A DNA stretch of 64,000 nt from Actinomadura sp. NAK00032 (lineage in GTDB: Bacteria; Actinomycetota; Actinomycetes; Streptosporangiales; Streptosporangiaceae): contig NZ_CP054932.1 in assembly GCF_013364275.1 (NCBI RefSeq), positions 3,906,001 through 3,970,000 of the forward strand. Direction: 5' to 3'. The position numbers and the translations under genes were made by a program. Each line of letters starts with the position of its first letter. Position 1 is the first letter of the stretch. A model generated the notes under the pieces. The model did no database searches, was not told where the DNA came from, and saw only the letters and a program-made list of their open reading frames with translations. This document shows positions 8,973-17,341 of this stretch, piece after piece.

Positions 8973-9608
8973 TCAAGGCGTCTGCTCGCCGTTCAGGGCT
9001 TGGCGTAGGTCCGTTAGGCGGCGGGTCAGTTCGTCGTAGTCGTCGCGGCGGGCGGGCGGGACGTGCTTGCCGACCACCTCGGCCTGCTCCTCCACCGCCG
9101 CCAGGCGGGTCCAGGTCTGCTCGGACGCGTCGGCGGCGGGCTGCTCGTCCAGGCGCTTCTCCTGCTCGCGCAGCAGCGCGGCCTGCTCGCGCAGCAGCAC
9201 CGTCTGGTCGCGCAACTGCTTGTTCTTGGTGTGCAGCTCCACGAACACCGACACCTTGGCGCGCAGCACCCACGGGTCGAACGGCTTGGAGATGAAGTCG
9301 ACCGCGCCCGCCGCGTACCCGCGGAACGCGTAGTCGGGGTCGCTGTTCACCGCCGTGAGGAAGATGATCGGCAGGTCGCGGGTCTTCTTGCGGCGCTTGA
9401 TGTCGCGGGCCGTCTCGAAGCCGTCCATGCCCGGCATGACGACGTCCAGCAGGATGACCGCGTACTCGTCGGTGAGCAGCGCCTTCAGCGCGTCCTCACC
9501 GGACCGGGCCCGGACCAGGTCCTGGTCGAGCGAGCTGAGGATGGCCTCCAGCGCGATCAGGTTCTCCTCGCGGTCGTCCACGAGCAGGATCTTCGCCTTG
9601 TCGTCCAC
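8973..9608 (-). CDS. Response regulator with receiver domain and C-terminal coiled coil
   Basis: A 211-residue response regulator with no DNA-binding or enzymatic output domain. The receiver covers about 1-125: acidic DD at 11-12, phosphoacceptor Asp55 in VILLDVVMPGMDG, Thr in FLTA and Lys in ISKPFDPW. The rest is a charged helical tail with heptad-like repeats (LRDQTVLLREQAALLREQEK), probably a coiled coil for dimerisation or partner docking. GGAGAGG lies 5 nt before the GTG start. It sits 85 nt downstream of the poly-HAMP hybrid kinase on the same strand, so it is probably its cognate target or phosphate sink. Confidence 0.88.
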   Translation of the reverse strand: MDDKAKILLVDDREENLIALEAILSSLDQDLVRARSGEDALKALLTDEYAVILLDVVMPGMDGFETARDIKRRKKTRDLPIIFLTAVNSDPDYAFRGYAAGAVDFISKPFDPWVLRAKVSVFVELHTKNKQLRDQTVLLREQAALLREQEKRLDEQPAADASEQTWTRLAAVEEQAEVVGKHVPPARRDDYDELTRRLTDLRQALNGEQTP

Positions 9609-9693
9609 GCGCGCCTCTCCGATTCCGGTCCCCCGCCGCCGCGGGCCGCGACGGACCCACAGGGCGACCCTACTGCCCGGGTCTCTCCTCTCC

Positions 9694-12600
9694 TCAGCGG
9701 ACGATGGAGGGTTGCAGCCAGTTCCTCATGACGTCGAGGAGATGGTCCACGTCCACGGGCTTCGGCACGTAGTCCGACGCGCCCGAGGCGAGGCTCTTCT
9801 CCCGGTCGCCCTTCATCACCTTGGCCGTGATGACGATGATCGGCAAGTCGGCGAACTGCGGCATCTCCCTGATCGCCGCCGTGGTCGCGTACCCGTCCAG
9901 GCCCGGCATCATGACGTCCATCAGGACGACCGCCACGTCCGGGTTGCGGTGCAGCAGATCGATCCCGGCCTGCCCGTCCTCGGCGTACAGGACCTCCATC
10001 CCGTAGCCCTCCAGCACGCTGGTGAGCGCGAACACGTTCCGGACGTCGTCGTCGACGATCAGCACCTTGCGGCCCGACAGGACGGTGTCGAGGAAGTCCG
10101 CGGGGGGCTCCTCCACCATGCCGTTCAGCGCGGGCTCGGGCTCGGTCGCCGGGGGCACCTGCTCGGCGGGCGGCGCCTCGGCCTTCCCGGCGGGGAGCGG
10201 GCGCACCAGGGCGCCGTTGCCGTGCTCGGCGCCCGCGCCGAAGTCGACCTCCCGGGCGCCGACCGCGTCCGCGGGCGGCTCCGGGCGGCGCCGGTCCTCG
10301 CGCTCGCTGTACTGGGCGGGCAGGTACAGGGTGAACACGCTGCCGCGGCCCGGCTGGCTCTCCGCGTGGATCTCCCCGCCGAGCAGCCGCGCGATGTTCC
10401 GGCTGATCGACAGGCCGAGGCCGGTGCCGCCGTAGCGGCGGCTCGTGGTCCCGTCGGCCTGCTGGAACGGCTCGAAGATCTCCTGCAGCTTGTCCGCGCT
10501 GACCCCGATCCCGGTGTCGATCACCCGGAAGGCGATCACGTCCGGGGTGTTCCACAGCGCCGGCAGCGTGAAGTCGATGTCGCCGGCGCGCTCGATCAGC
10601 AGCCGGACCTCGCCCTCCGCGGTGAACTTCACCGCGTTCGACAGCAGGTTCCGCAGCACCTGCTGCAGCCGCTGCTCGTCGGTGTTCAGGGTGGCCGGGA
10701 CGTCCGGCGCGACCTCCACGCCGAACTGCAGGCCCTTGTCGACCGACAGCGGCCGGAACGTCGCGTCCACGTAGTCCACCAGCGACGACACCGCCAGCCG
10801 CTGCGGGTGCGCCTCCATCTTGCCCGCCTCGACCTTCGCCAGGTCCAGGATGTCGTTGATCAGCTCCAGCAGGTCGGTGCCGGACTCGTGGATCGTCCGG
10901 GCGAACTCCACCTGCTTTCCGGTGAGGTTGCCGTCCTGGTTCTCCGACAGCAGCTTGGCCAGCACGAGCAGGCTGTTCAGCGGCGTGCGCAGCTCATGCG
11001 ACATGTTCGCCAGGAACTCCGACTTGTACCGCGAGGAGATCGCCAGCTGCTCGGCGCGCTCCTCCAGCGTCCGACGGGCCTGCTCGATCTGGAAGTTCTG
11101 GATCTCGATCGCGCGGTTCTGCTGGGCCAGCAGCGCCGCCTTCTCCTCCAGCTCGGTGTTGGAGTGCCGCAGCTCGCCCTGCTGGCGCTGCAGCTCGTCC
11201 GACCGCTCCTGCAGCTCCTGCGCGAGCCGCTGCGACTCGCCGAGCAGCGCCTCGGTCCGCGCGTTGGCGCGGATCGCGTTCAGCGTCACCCCGATCGTCT
11301 CGATCAGCTGGCTGAAGAACGCCAGGTGGACGTCGGTGAAGCGGCCGAACGAGGCCAGCTCGATCGCGCCGAGCACCTCGTCCTCGAACACGATCGGCAG
11401 CACGATGATGTTGACCGGGGACGCCTCGCCCAGCCCCGACCCGATCTTGACGTAGTCGGCGGGCGCGTCCGCGATCAGCAGCGGCCGGCGCTCCTGCGCC
11501 GCCTGCCCGACCAGGCCCTCGCCCAGCGCGAACCGCACCGCCCCGTCCCGGCCGCGGCGCGTCCCGTACCCGGCGATCAGCACCAGCTCGGCCTCCTCGC
11601 CCGCCGTCTGGGCCAGGTAGAAGGCGCCGTACTGCGCGCTCGCCGTCGGGGTCAGCTCCCGCATGATCAGCTCGGCGACCTGGAGCAGGTCGCGGTGGCC
11701 CTGCATGAGCCCGCCGATCCGCGCCAGGTTGGTCTTGAGCCAGTCCTGCTCCTCGTTGGCGCGGGTCGTCTCGCGCAGCGTCGCGACCATCAGGTTGACG
11801 TTGTCGGACAGCTCGGCGACCTCGCCGCGCGCCTCCACGGTGATCGTCCGGGTCAGGTCGCCGGTGGCGACCGCGCTCGCGACCTCGCCGATCGCCCGCA
11901 CCTGCGTGGTCAGGTTCCCGGCCAGCTCGTTGACGCTCTCGGTCAGCCGCTTCCAGGTGCCGGACACGCCCTCGACCTCGGCCTGCCCGCCGAGCCGCCC
12001 CTCGCTGCCTACCTCGCGGGCCACGCGGGTGACCTCGGAGGCGAACGACGACAGCGTGTCGACCATCGTGTTCAGCGTCGTCTTCAGCTCCAGGATCTCG
12101 CCCTGCGCGTTGACGTCGATGCGCCGGGTCAGGTCGCCGTGCGCGACGGCGGTCGCGACCTGCGCGATGTTGCGGACCTGGTAGGTCAGGTTGGACGCCA
12201 TGCCGTTGACGTTGTCGGTCAGGTCCTTCCACATGCCGCCGGCGCCGGGCACGATCGCCTGGCCGCCGAGCCGGCCCTCGGTGCCGACCTCGCGGGCGAC
12301 GCGGCTGACCTCGGAGGCGAACGACGACAGCGTGTCGACCATCGTGTTCAGCGTGTCCTTGAGCTGCAGGATCTCGCCCTGCGCGGTCACCTCGATCTTG
12401 CGGGTCAGGTCGCCCTGCGCCACCGCGGTCGTCACCTGGGCGATCCCGCGGACCTGGTTGGTCAGGTTGTTCGCCATCGCGTTGACGTTGTCGGTGAGGT
12501 CCAGCCAGACCCCGCCGGCGCCCGGCACGACGGCCTGGCCGCCGAGGCGTCCCTCCGTGCCGACCTCACGCGCGACGCGGGTGACCTCGGAGGCGAACGC

Positions 12601-13920
12601 CGACAGCGTGTCGACCATCCCGTTCACGGTGTCCTTCAGCTCCAGGATCTCGCCCTGCGCGTCGACCGTGATCTTCTTGCCGAGGTCGCCCTCGGCGACG
12701 GCGGTGGTGACCTGCGCGATGTTGCGGACCTGGTAGGTCAGGTTGGACGCCATGCCGTTGACGTTGTTGGTCAGGTCCTTCCAGACGCCGCTCACGCCCG
12801 GGACCCGCGCCTGGCCGCCGAGGCGGCCCTCGGTGCCGACCTCGCGGGCGACGCGGGTGACCTCGTCCGCGAACGCCGACAGCGTGTCGACCATCGTGTT
12901 CAGCGTGTTCTTGAGCTGCGCGATCTCGCCCTGCGCGTCGACCGTGATCTTCTTGCCGAGGTCGCCGTCGGCGACGGCGGTGGTGACCTGCGCGATGTTG
13001 CGGACCTGGTTGGTCAGGTTGTTCGCCATCGCGTTGACGTTGTCGGTCAGGTCCTTCCAGACGCCGCTCACGCCGCGCACGTTCGCCTGCCCGCCGAGCT
13101 GGCCCTCGGTGCCGACCTCGCGGGCGACGCGGGTGACCTCGTCCGCGAACGCCGACAGCTGGTCGACCATCGTGTTCACGGTGAGCTTCAGCTCCTGCAG
13201 CTCACCGCTCGCCTCCACCGTCACCTTGCGGGTCAGGTCGCCCTTCACCACCGCCGTGGTGACCTCCGCGATGTCGCGGACCTGCGACGTCAGCCGCGCC
13301 GCCATCACGTTCACCGACGCCGTCACGTCCCGCCAGCGGCCCGTCATGCCGCGCGCCGGCGCCTGCCCGCCGAGCCGGCCCTCCGTGCCGACCTCGCGGG
13401 CGAACTGGGTGACCTCCCAGGTGAACTGGTCGAGCAGCTCCACCATGCCGTTGACCGACTTGGCCATGCGCAGCAGCTCGCCGCGCATCGGCCGGCCGCG
13501 CACCCGCAGCTCGACCCGCTGGCTGAGGTCCCCGGCCGCGACCGCCTCCACCACCCGGCTCATCCCGGTCGCGAGGTCGGTGAGCTTGTCGATGATCGCG
13601 TTGGCGTCCTCGACGGAGGTCGCCCAGGTGCCGCGCAGGCCGCCCGAGACCAGCCGGCCGCGCAGCTTGCCCTCCCGGCCGATCTCCCGCCGGACGCGGC
13701 TCAGCCCGGACGCCAGCTCCTGCTCGTTCTGCCGGATCTCCTCCAGGACCGCCGCGGCCTCCGCCACGGCGCCCTCGCCCGGCACGTCCAGCTCCGCCCT
13801 CGCCCTGCCGTCCCGCACGGCGGCCAGCGCCTTCAGCAGCGGCTCGAGGTCGGCGTCGCTGTAGCGCGGCGTGGTGTCGCGGTACCCGCCGGGGCGGGCA
13901 CGTGACGCGGTACGCGGCAT
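9694..13920 (-). CDS. Soluble poly-HAMP hybrid sensor histidine kinase with GAF and receiver domains
   Basis: A 1408-residue hybrid kinase. After a short N-terminal helix it has seven HAMP-like pairs of about 92 residues each, alternating a REVGTEGRLGGQA-type and a GDLTRKITV-type half. A GAF domain (about 760-900) and a long coiled coil follow. Next come HisKA with FLANMSHELRTPLN, a HATPase with the N box SNAVKF, G1 DTGIGV and G2 GGTGLGLS, and a C-terminal receiver with LMDVMMPGLDG. No transmembrane segment is seen, so it should be cytosolic, like fungal Nik1/Os-1 group III kinases. The start at 13920 was chosen because AGGAGG lies 9 nt upstream; 13968 is an alternative. It is divergent from the SpoIIE operon and upstream of a lone receiver gene. 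Confidence 0.9.
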   Translation of the reverse strand: MPRTASRARPGGYRDTTPRYSDADLEPLLKALAAVRDGRARAELDVPGEGAVAEAAAVLEEIRQNEQELASGLSRVRREIGREGKLRGRLVSGGLRGTWATSVEDANAIIDKLTDLATGMSRVVEAVAAGDLSQRVELRVRGRPMRGELLRMAKSVNGMVELLDQFTWEVTQFAREVGTEGRLGGQAPARGMTGRWRDVTASVNVMAARLTSQVRDIAEVTTAVVKGDLTRKVTVEASGELQELKLTVNTMVDQLSAFADEVTRVAREVGTEGQLGGQANVRGVSGVWKDLTDNVNAMANNLTNQVRNIAQVTTAVADGDLGKKITVDAQGEIAQLKNTLNTMVDTLSAFADEVTRVAREVGTEGRLGGQARVPGVSGVWKDLTNNVNGMASNLTYQVRNIAQVTTAVAEGDLGKKITVDAQGEILELKDTVNGMVDTLSAFASEVTRVAREVGTEGRLGGQAVVPGAGGVWLDLTDNVNAMANNLTNQVRGIAQVTTAVAQGDLTRKIEVTAQGEILQLKDTLNTMVDTLSSFASEVSRVAREVGTEGRLGGQAIVPGAGGMWKDLTDNVNGMASNLTYQVRNIAQVATAVAHGDLTRRIDVNAQGEILELKTTLNTMVDTLSSFASEVTRVAREVGSEGRLGGQAEVEGVSGTWKRLTESVNELAGNLTTQVRAIGEVASAVATGDLTRTITVEARGEVAELSDNVNLMVATLRETTRANEEQDWLKTNLARIGGLMQGHRDLLQVAELIMRELTPTASAQYGAFYLAQTAGEEAELVLIAGYGTRRGRDGAVRFALGEGLVGQAAQERRPLLIADAPADYVKIGSGLGEASPVNIIVLPIVFEDEVLGAIELASFGRFTDVHLAFFSQLIETIGVTLNAIRANARTEALLGESQRLAQELQERSDELQRQQGELRHSNTELEEKAALLAQQNRAIEIQNFQIEQARRTLEERAEQLAISSRYKSEFLANMSHELRTPLNSLLVLAKLLSENQDGNLTGKQVEFARTIHESGTDLLELINDILDLAKVEAGKMEAHPQRLAVSSLVDYVDATFRPLSVDKGLQFGVEVAPDVPATLNTDEQRLQQVLRNLLSNAVKFTAEGEVRLLIERAGDIDFTLPALWNTPDVIAFRVIDTGIGVSADKLQEIFEPFQQADGTTSRRYGGTGLGLSISRNIARLLGGEIHAESQPGRGSVFTLYLPAQYSEREDRRRPEPPADAVGAREVDFGAGAEHGNGALVRPLPAGKAEAPPAEQVPPATEPEPALNGMVEEPPADFLDTVLSGRKVLIVDDDVRNVFALTSVLEGYGMEVLYAEDGQAGIDLLHRNPDVAVVLMDVMMPGLDGYATTAAIREMPQFADLPIIVITAKVMKGDREKSLASGASDYVPKPVDVDHLLDVMRNWLQPSIVR
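11851..13506 (-). repeat. Tandem 276-nt coding repeats (HAMP units)
   Basis: Six consecutive copies of the GDL-type HAMP half start at the same point of the unit, at 11851, 12127, 12403, 12679, 12955 and 13231, an exact 276-nt (92-codon) period. A seventh, more diverged copy begins near 13521. The copies are alike at DNA level, so they arose by in-frame tandem duplication and could expand or contract by recombination. Confidence 0.85.
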
Positions 13921-14286
13921 TCTCTTCATCCTCCTGGCCCGCGATCGTCGAACATCCGGACACCTCATCGAAAGCCCGGACGGAAGGGACCCTCCCGCCG
14001 GGCCTCCGGCCGGCCTCCCTGGGCCCTCTGTTCCGGCCGCACCTGTACTCTACGTCGCCGGGCGGCGCCCGGACCCGTTCGCGGGTCTGCCGCGAACGGA
14101 CGCCGATGCCCGTGCATCCGCGCTTGTAGTCTTCGTGTTACGGTCTGTCGTGTCGTGGCGGGGGGTAGCGTTCACCGAGGCCGGACGCGTCACGGAAACC
14201 CCTTCTCGGCTCTCGTGGCCGCGCGGCCGACCCGTCTGCCACGATGGTCGGACGGGGGCAGAGACGCTTCGAGCAAGGGATGACGT
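13921..14286. promoter_or_regulatory. Divergent control region with perfect 10-bp inverted repeat
   Basis: This 366-nt gap separates the poly-HAMP kinase (minus) from the SpoIIE operon (plus) and holds no convincing gene. A perfect inverted repeat, CCGTTCGCGG / CCGCGAACGG with a 5-nt spacer, spans 14075-14099. It could be an operator serving both promoters. It is not followed by a T tract, so a terminator is less likely. Confidence 0.55.
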
Positions 14287-16512
14287 TTGGATCGGCAGAC
14301 GGCGTCGGCCACCTTCCCGTCCGCCGCCGCGGCGGTGGCGGACGCGCGCCGCTTCGTCCGGAAGGTGCTGGCCGACTGGGGCATGGACGAGGCCGCGGAC
14401 GACGCGGTGCTGGCCACCAGCGAGCTCGCCACCAACGCGATCGCCTACGCCGGGACGTCCTTCGAGGTCTCCTGCCGGCTCGAGGACGGCGACATCAAGA
14501 TCGAGGTCCGCGACCGGCACCCCACCCGTGGCATCGAGATGCCCGGCGTGACCGCCTCCAGCGGCCGCGGGCTGCCGTCGATCGCCCGGCTCGCCGCGTC
14601 CTGGGGCGTCTCCTACGACCACCGCACCAAGGGCGTCTGGTTCCGGCTGGCCCGTCCCGGCGCGGCGGCCGCCCCCGCCGAGGCCGAAAACGAGGACGCC
14701 GGCACCGCCCACGCCGAGGCCCCCGTCCGCGGCCCGCAGACGCGCGAGCGGGGCCCGCGCGAGCGCGAGCAGGCCCGCGAGGCCGCCGGCGCCCAGGGCC
14801 GCGAGGGCGGCCTCAGCGGCGACGTCGGCGACATGCCCGTCGCGGGCGACCGCCTCCTGCGCTCCCCGGCCGCCGTGGAGGCCATGGAGGACGGCGTCGC
14901 CACCGTCCGCGAGATCCTCGGCGCGGAGGGCGCCGCCGTCCTGCTCACCGAGCGCGACGGCCGCATGATCATGGGCTCGTCCGCCGGCACCGCCGCGGAA
15001 CTGCCGCTCGGCGAGCTGTCGGTGGCCGGGCTCGGCCCCGCCGCCCGCGCCGGCTCCCCGTGGGTCGCCGCCGAGGGCGACCCGACCGCCACGGCCCTGC
15101 AGGCCCGCTCCGTGGCCGCCGCGCCGCTGGAGTCCCAGGGCCGCCTCACGGGCGTCGTGGTGGCCGTCTCGTCCGCCCCCGGCCGCTTCGGCGAGGCCGA
15201 CGGCGTCCGGCTCGGCCGGCTCGCCGACGAGATGTCGCTCTCCCTGGAGAAGGCCCGGGTGGGGGAGTTGGAACGCTCCTGGCGGGGCTGGCTCAGCTTC
15301 GTCGCCGAGGCCAGCGACCTGCTCGCCGGCACCCTCGACCAGGAGCGCACGATGGCCCTGGTCGCCCAGCTCGTCGTCCCCCGGCTGGCGACCTGGTGCG
15401 CCGTCTACACCGTCGCCGACGGCGAGCCCGACCGGCTCGCCTACGTGTGGCACGCCGACGAGAACCGCGCCGACGGGCTCCGCGAGCTGCTGGAGCACGC
15501 GGGCGCCGCCCCGCCGATGGACGGCCCCGGCTCCTGGAACGGCCTCGCCACCGCCCCCGAGGAGGTCCGCGCCGCCGCCGGCGACACCGCCGCCGACCAC
15601 GTCTACGCCTTCCCGCTGATCGCCCGCGGTCGGCGCATCGGCACCATCGTCATCGGCCGCCCGCCCGGCGACCGCTTCCCGCGCAGCGCGATCGAGCTGG
15701 CCGAGGAGCTCAGCCGCCGCGCCGCCCTCGCCGTCGACAACGCGCGGCTGTTCTCCGCGCAGACCGCCATGAGCAGCGCCCTGCAGCGCAGCCTCCTGCC
15801 GCCCGGCATCCCCGAGATCCCGGGCCTGGAGGTCGCCGTCGTGTACGAGCCGGCGGGGGAGGGCAGCGAGGTCGGCGGCGACTTCTACGACGTGTTCGAG
15901 AGCGGCCCCGGCCCGGGCGGCCCCGCGTCGGCGTCCCGCTGGCGGTTCGCGATCGGCGACGTGTGCGGCACCGGCCCCGAGGCGGCCGCCGTCACCGGCC
16001 TCGCCCGGCACGCGCTGCGCATCCTCGCCGCCGAGGACATGTCCGTCCCGGGGGTGCTGGCCCGGCTCAACCGGCTCATCCTCGGCGAGGGCGAGCGGGG
16101 CCGGCTGCTCACCCTGCTGCACGGCGAGATCGCGACCCGCCGCCCCGACGGCGTGCGGATCCGGCTGACGAGCGCGGGCCACCCGCTCCCGCTCGTCCTC
16201 GACCCGGACGGCGGCGTGCGCGAGGCGGCCACGGCCCAGGCGCTGCTCGGCGTCTTCGACGGTGTGGACTTCCACACGGACACGGTCGACCTGCGCCGGG
16301 GCGAGGTGCTGCTCTGCGTGACCGACGGCGTCACCGAACGCCGTTCCGGGAGCCGGCTGCTCGGCGACGGCGACGGCCTCGAACGGCTGCTGGCCGGGTG
16401 CACCGGGCTCAGCGCGGGCGCCGTCGCCGCCCGCATCCAGCGCGCGGTGCGCGATTTCGGCCCGGAGCCGTCGAATGACGACATTGCCCTCATCGTTCTA
16501 CGGGCGTCATGA
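14287..16512 (+). CDS. SpoIIE family PP2C phosphatase with N-terminal HATPase (anti-sigma kinase-like) and GAF domains
   Basis: A 741-residue regulator combining opposing activities. Residues 5-125 are an RsbW-type ATPase (N box ELATNAIAYA, G box SGRGLPSIARLA). Residues about 190-470 contain GAF-like sensor modules, and 500-741 are the SpoIIE/PP2C phosphatase with metal-binding GGDFYDV, GDVCGTG, TDGVTE and the final DDIAL. Known relatives dephosphorylate STAS antagonists and so release sigma factors. The STAS gene begins 31 nt downstream, making it the likely substrate. The start is TTG, weakly preceded by AAGGGA; no in-frame ATG fits the ATPase domain better. Confidence 0.88.
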   Translation: MDRQTASATFPSAAAAVADARRFVRKVLADWGMDEAADDAVLATSELATNAIAYAGTSFEVSCRLEDGDIKIEVRDRHPTRGIEMPGVTASSGRGLPSIARLAASWGVSYDHRTKGVWFRLARPGAAAAPAEAENEDAGTAHAEAPVRGPQTRERGPREREQAREAAGAQGREGGLSGDVGDMPVAGDRLLRSPAAVEAMEDGVATVREILGAEGAAVLLTERDGRMIMGSSAGTAAELPLGELSVAGLGPAARAGSPWVAAEGDPTATALQARSVAAAPLESQGRLTGVVVAVSSAPGRFGEADGVRLGRLADEMSLSLEKARVGELERSWRGWLSFVAEASDLLAGTLDQERTMALVAQLVVPRLATWCAVYTVADGEPDRLAYVWHADENRADGLRELLEHAGAAPPMDGPGSWNGLATAPEEVRAAAGDTAADHVYAFPLIARGRRIGTIVIGRPPGDRFPRSAIELAEELSRRAALAVDNARLFSAQTAMSSALQRSLLPPGIPEIPGLEVAVVYEPAGEGSEVGGDFYDVFESGPGPGGPASASRWRFAIGDVCGTGPEAAAVTGLARHALRILAAEDMSVPGVLARLNRLILGEGERGRLLTLLHGEIATRRPDGVRIRLTSAGHPLPLVLDPDGGVREAATAQALLGVFDGVDFHTDTVDLRRGEVLLCVTDGVTERRSGSRLLGDGDGLERLLAGCTGLSAGAVAARIQRAVRDFGPEPSNDDIALIVLRAS

Positions 16513-16543
16513 TGGAGACCAACAATCGGTAAGGTGGGGTGGC

Positions 16544-16882
16544 GTGGGGCTTGCCTTGCACACGACACGACAGGACGGCCGCGCGACGATCGCCGCGCGC
16601 GGCTCCATCGACCTGCACTCCTCCGAAGAGCTGCGCACTCGGCTGACCGAGCTCGTGGACGCGGGCGAGCGGGCGGTGGTCGTCGACCTCGCGGCGGTGG
16701 ACTTCTGCGACTCCTCCGGTCTGAACGTCCTCGTCCGGGCGTACAAGCACGCGCGCGCCCAGAACGCGACGCTGACCGTCACCGGCGCCTACGGCCGCGT
16801 CGAGAACGTCCTGCGCACCACGGGGCTCGACCGGTTCCTGATCGAGGACCCGGCGGAGGAGGCGGCGGCCGATGAGCGGTGA
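16544..16882 (+). CDS. STAS-domain anti-sigma factor antagonist (BldG/SpoIIAA-like)
   Basis: A 112-residue single STAS domain. FCDSSGLNVL carries the usual phosphoacceptor Ser (Ser58) in the DSSGL motif. In partner switching the unphosphorylated form binds an RsbW/SpoIIAB-type kinase and frees its sigma factor. The start is GTG at 16544, preceded by an AAGGTGGGG Shine-Dalgarno-like stretch; a longer in-frame ATG lies inside the upstream phosphatase gene and would add a non-homologous tail. The stop overlaps the next start as GTGA, so antagonist and kinase are translationally coupled. Confidence 0.9.
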   Translation: MGLALHTTRQDGRATIAARGSIDLHSSEELRTRLTELVDAGERAVVVDLAAVDFCDSSGLNVLVRAYKHARAQNATLTVTGAYGRVENVLRTTGLDRFLIEDPAEEAAADER

Positions 16883-17295
16883 GTGAACGCGATGAAGAAC
16901 GGCGAGCGGGCGGAGTGACCGACCCGATGACCGAGACCACACTGCGCGCGGCGCCGCAGACCGAGGCGGTCGAGTACGCACGGCGCCTCGCCGCCCGCAC
17001 CATGCGCACCTGGGCGCTGATGGACCGCGAGGAACTCGTCACCGCGATCGTGGCCGAACTCGTCGCCAACGCCGTCCGGCACGCGGGGACGGCCCTGGAG
17101 CTGCGGCTGCTGCGCGGCACCGGCCGCGTCCGCGTCGAGGTCCGCGACCGCGCCGCCCAGTTGCCCCGGCTGACCGTGCCCGGCCCGCTGGACGAGTCGC
17201 ACCGCGGCCTGTTCATCGTCGACCGGTTCGCCAACTCCTGGGGCGCCGACCCGGTGACCGGCGGCAAGGTCGTGTGGGCCGAGGTCGACATCTGA
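16879..17295 (+). CDS. RsbW-like ATP-binding protein (anti-sigma factor serine kinase)
   Basis: A 138-residue GHKL ATPase of the HATPase_c_2 type. The N box is ELVANAVRHAG, the ADP-binding region is VRDRAAQLPRL, and the G box is SHRGLFIVDRFANSWG. This architecture is the SpoIIAB/RsbW kinase that phosphorylates STAS antagonists and sequesters a sigma factor. Many actinobacterial copies have no known sigma partner, so the target is open. The GTG start overlaps the STAS stop (GTGA). Together with the SpoIIE phosphatase upstream it completes a three-gene partner-switch operon. Confidence 0.87.
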   Translation: MSERDEERRAGGVTDPMTETTLRAAPQTEAVEYARRLAARTMRTWALMDREELVTAIVAELVANAVRHAGTALELRLLRGTGRVRVEVRDRAAQLPRLTVPGPLDESHRGLFIVDRFANSWGADPVTGGKVVWAEVDI

Positions 17296-17341
17296 CCCGG
17301 ACCCGGACCCGCCCGGCACGGCCGGACGGGCCCGGGAGCGG

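Noticed and set aside
11851..13506. Regular repeats suggestive of a CRISPR array
   Set aside because: The unit is 276 nt, in frame, and encodes HAMP domains. There are no short repeats with unique spacers anywhere in the window.
9355..13905. Long plus-strand frames antisense to the kinase
   Set aside because: They mirror the HAMP repeats on the other strand and have no start signals or recognisable domains.
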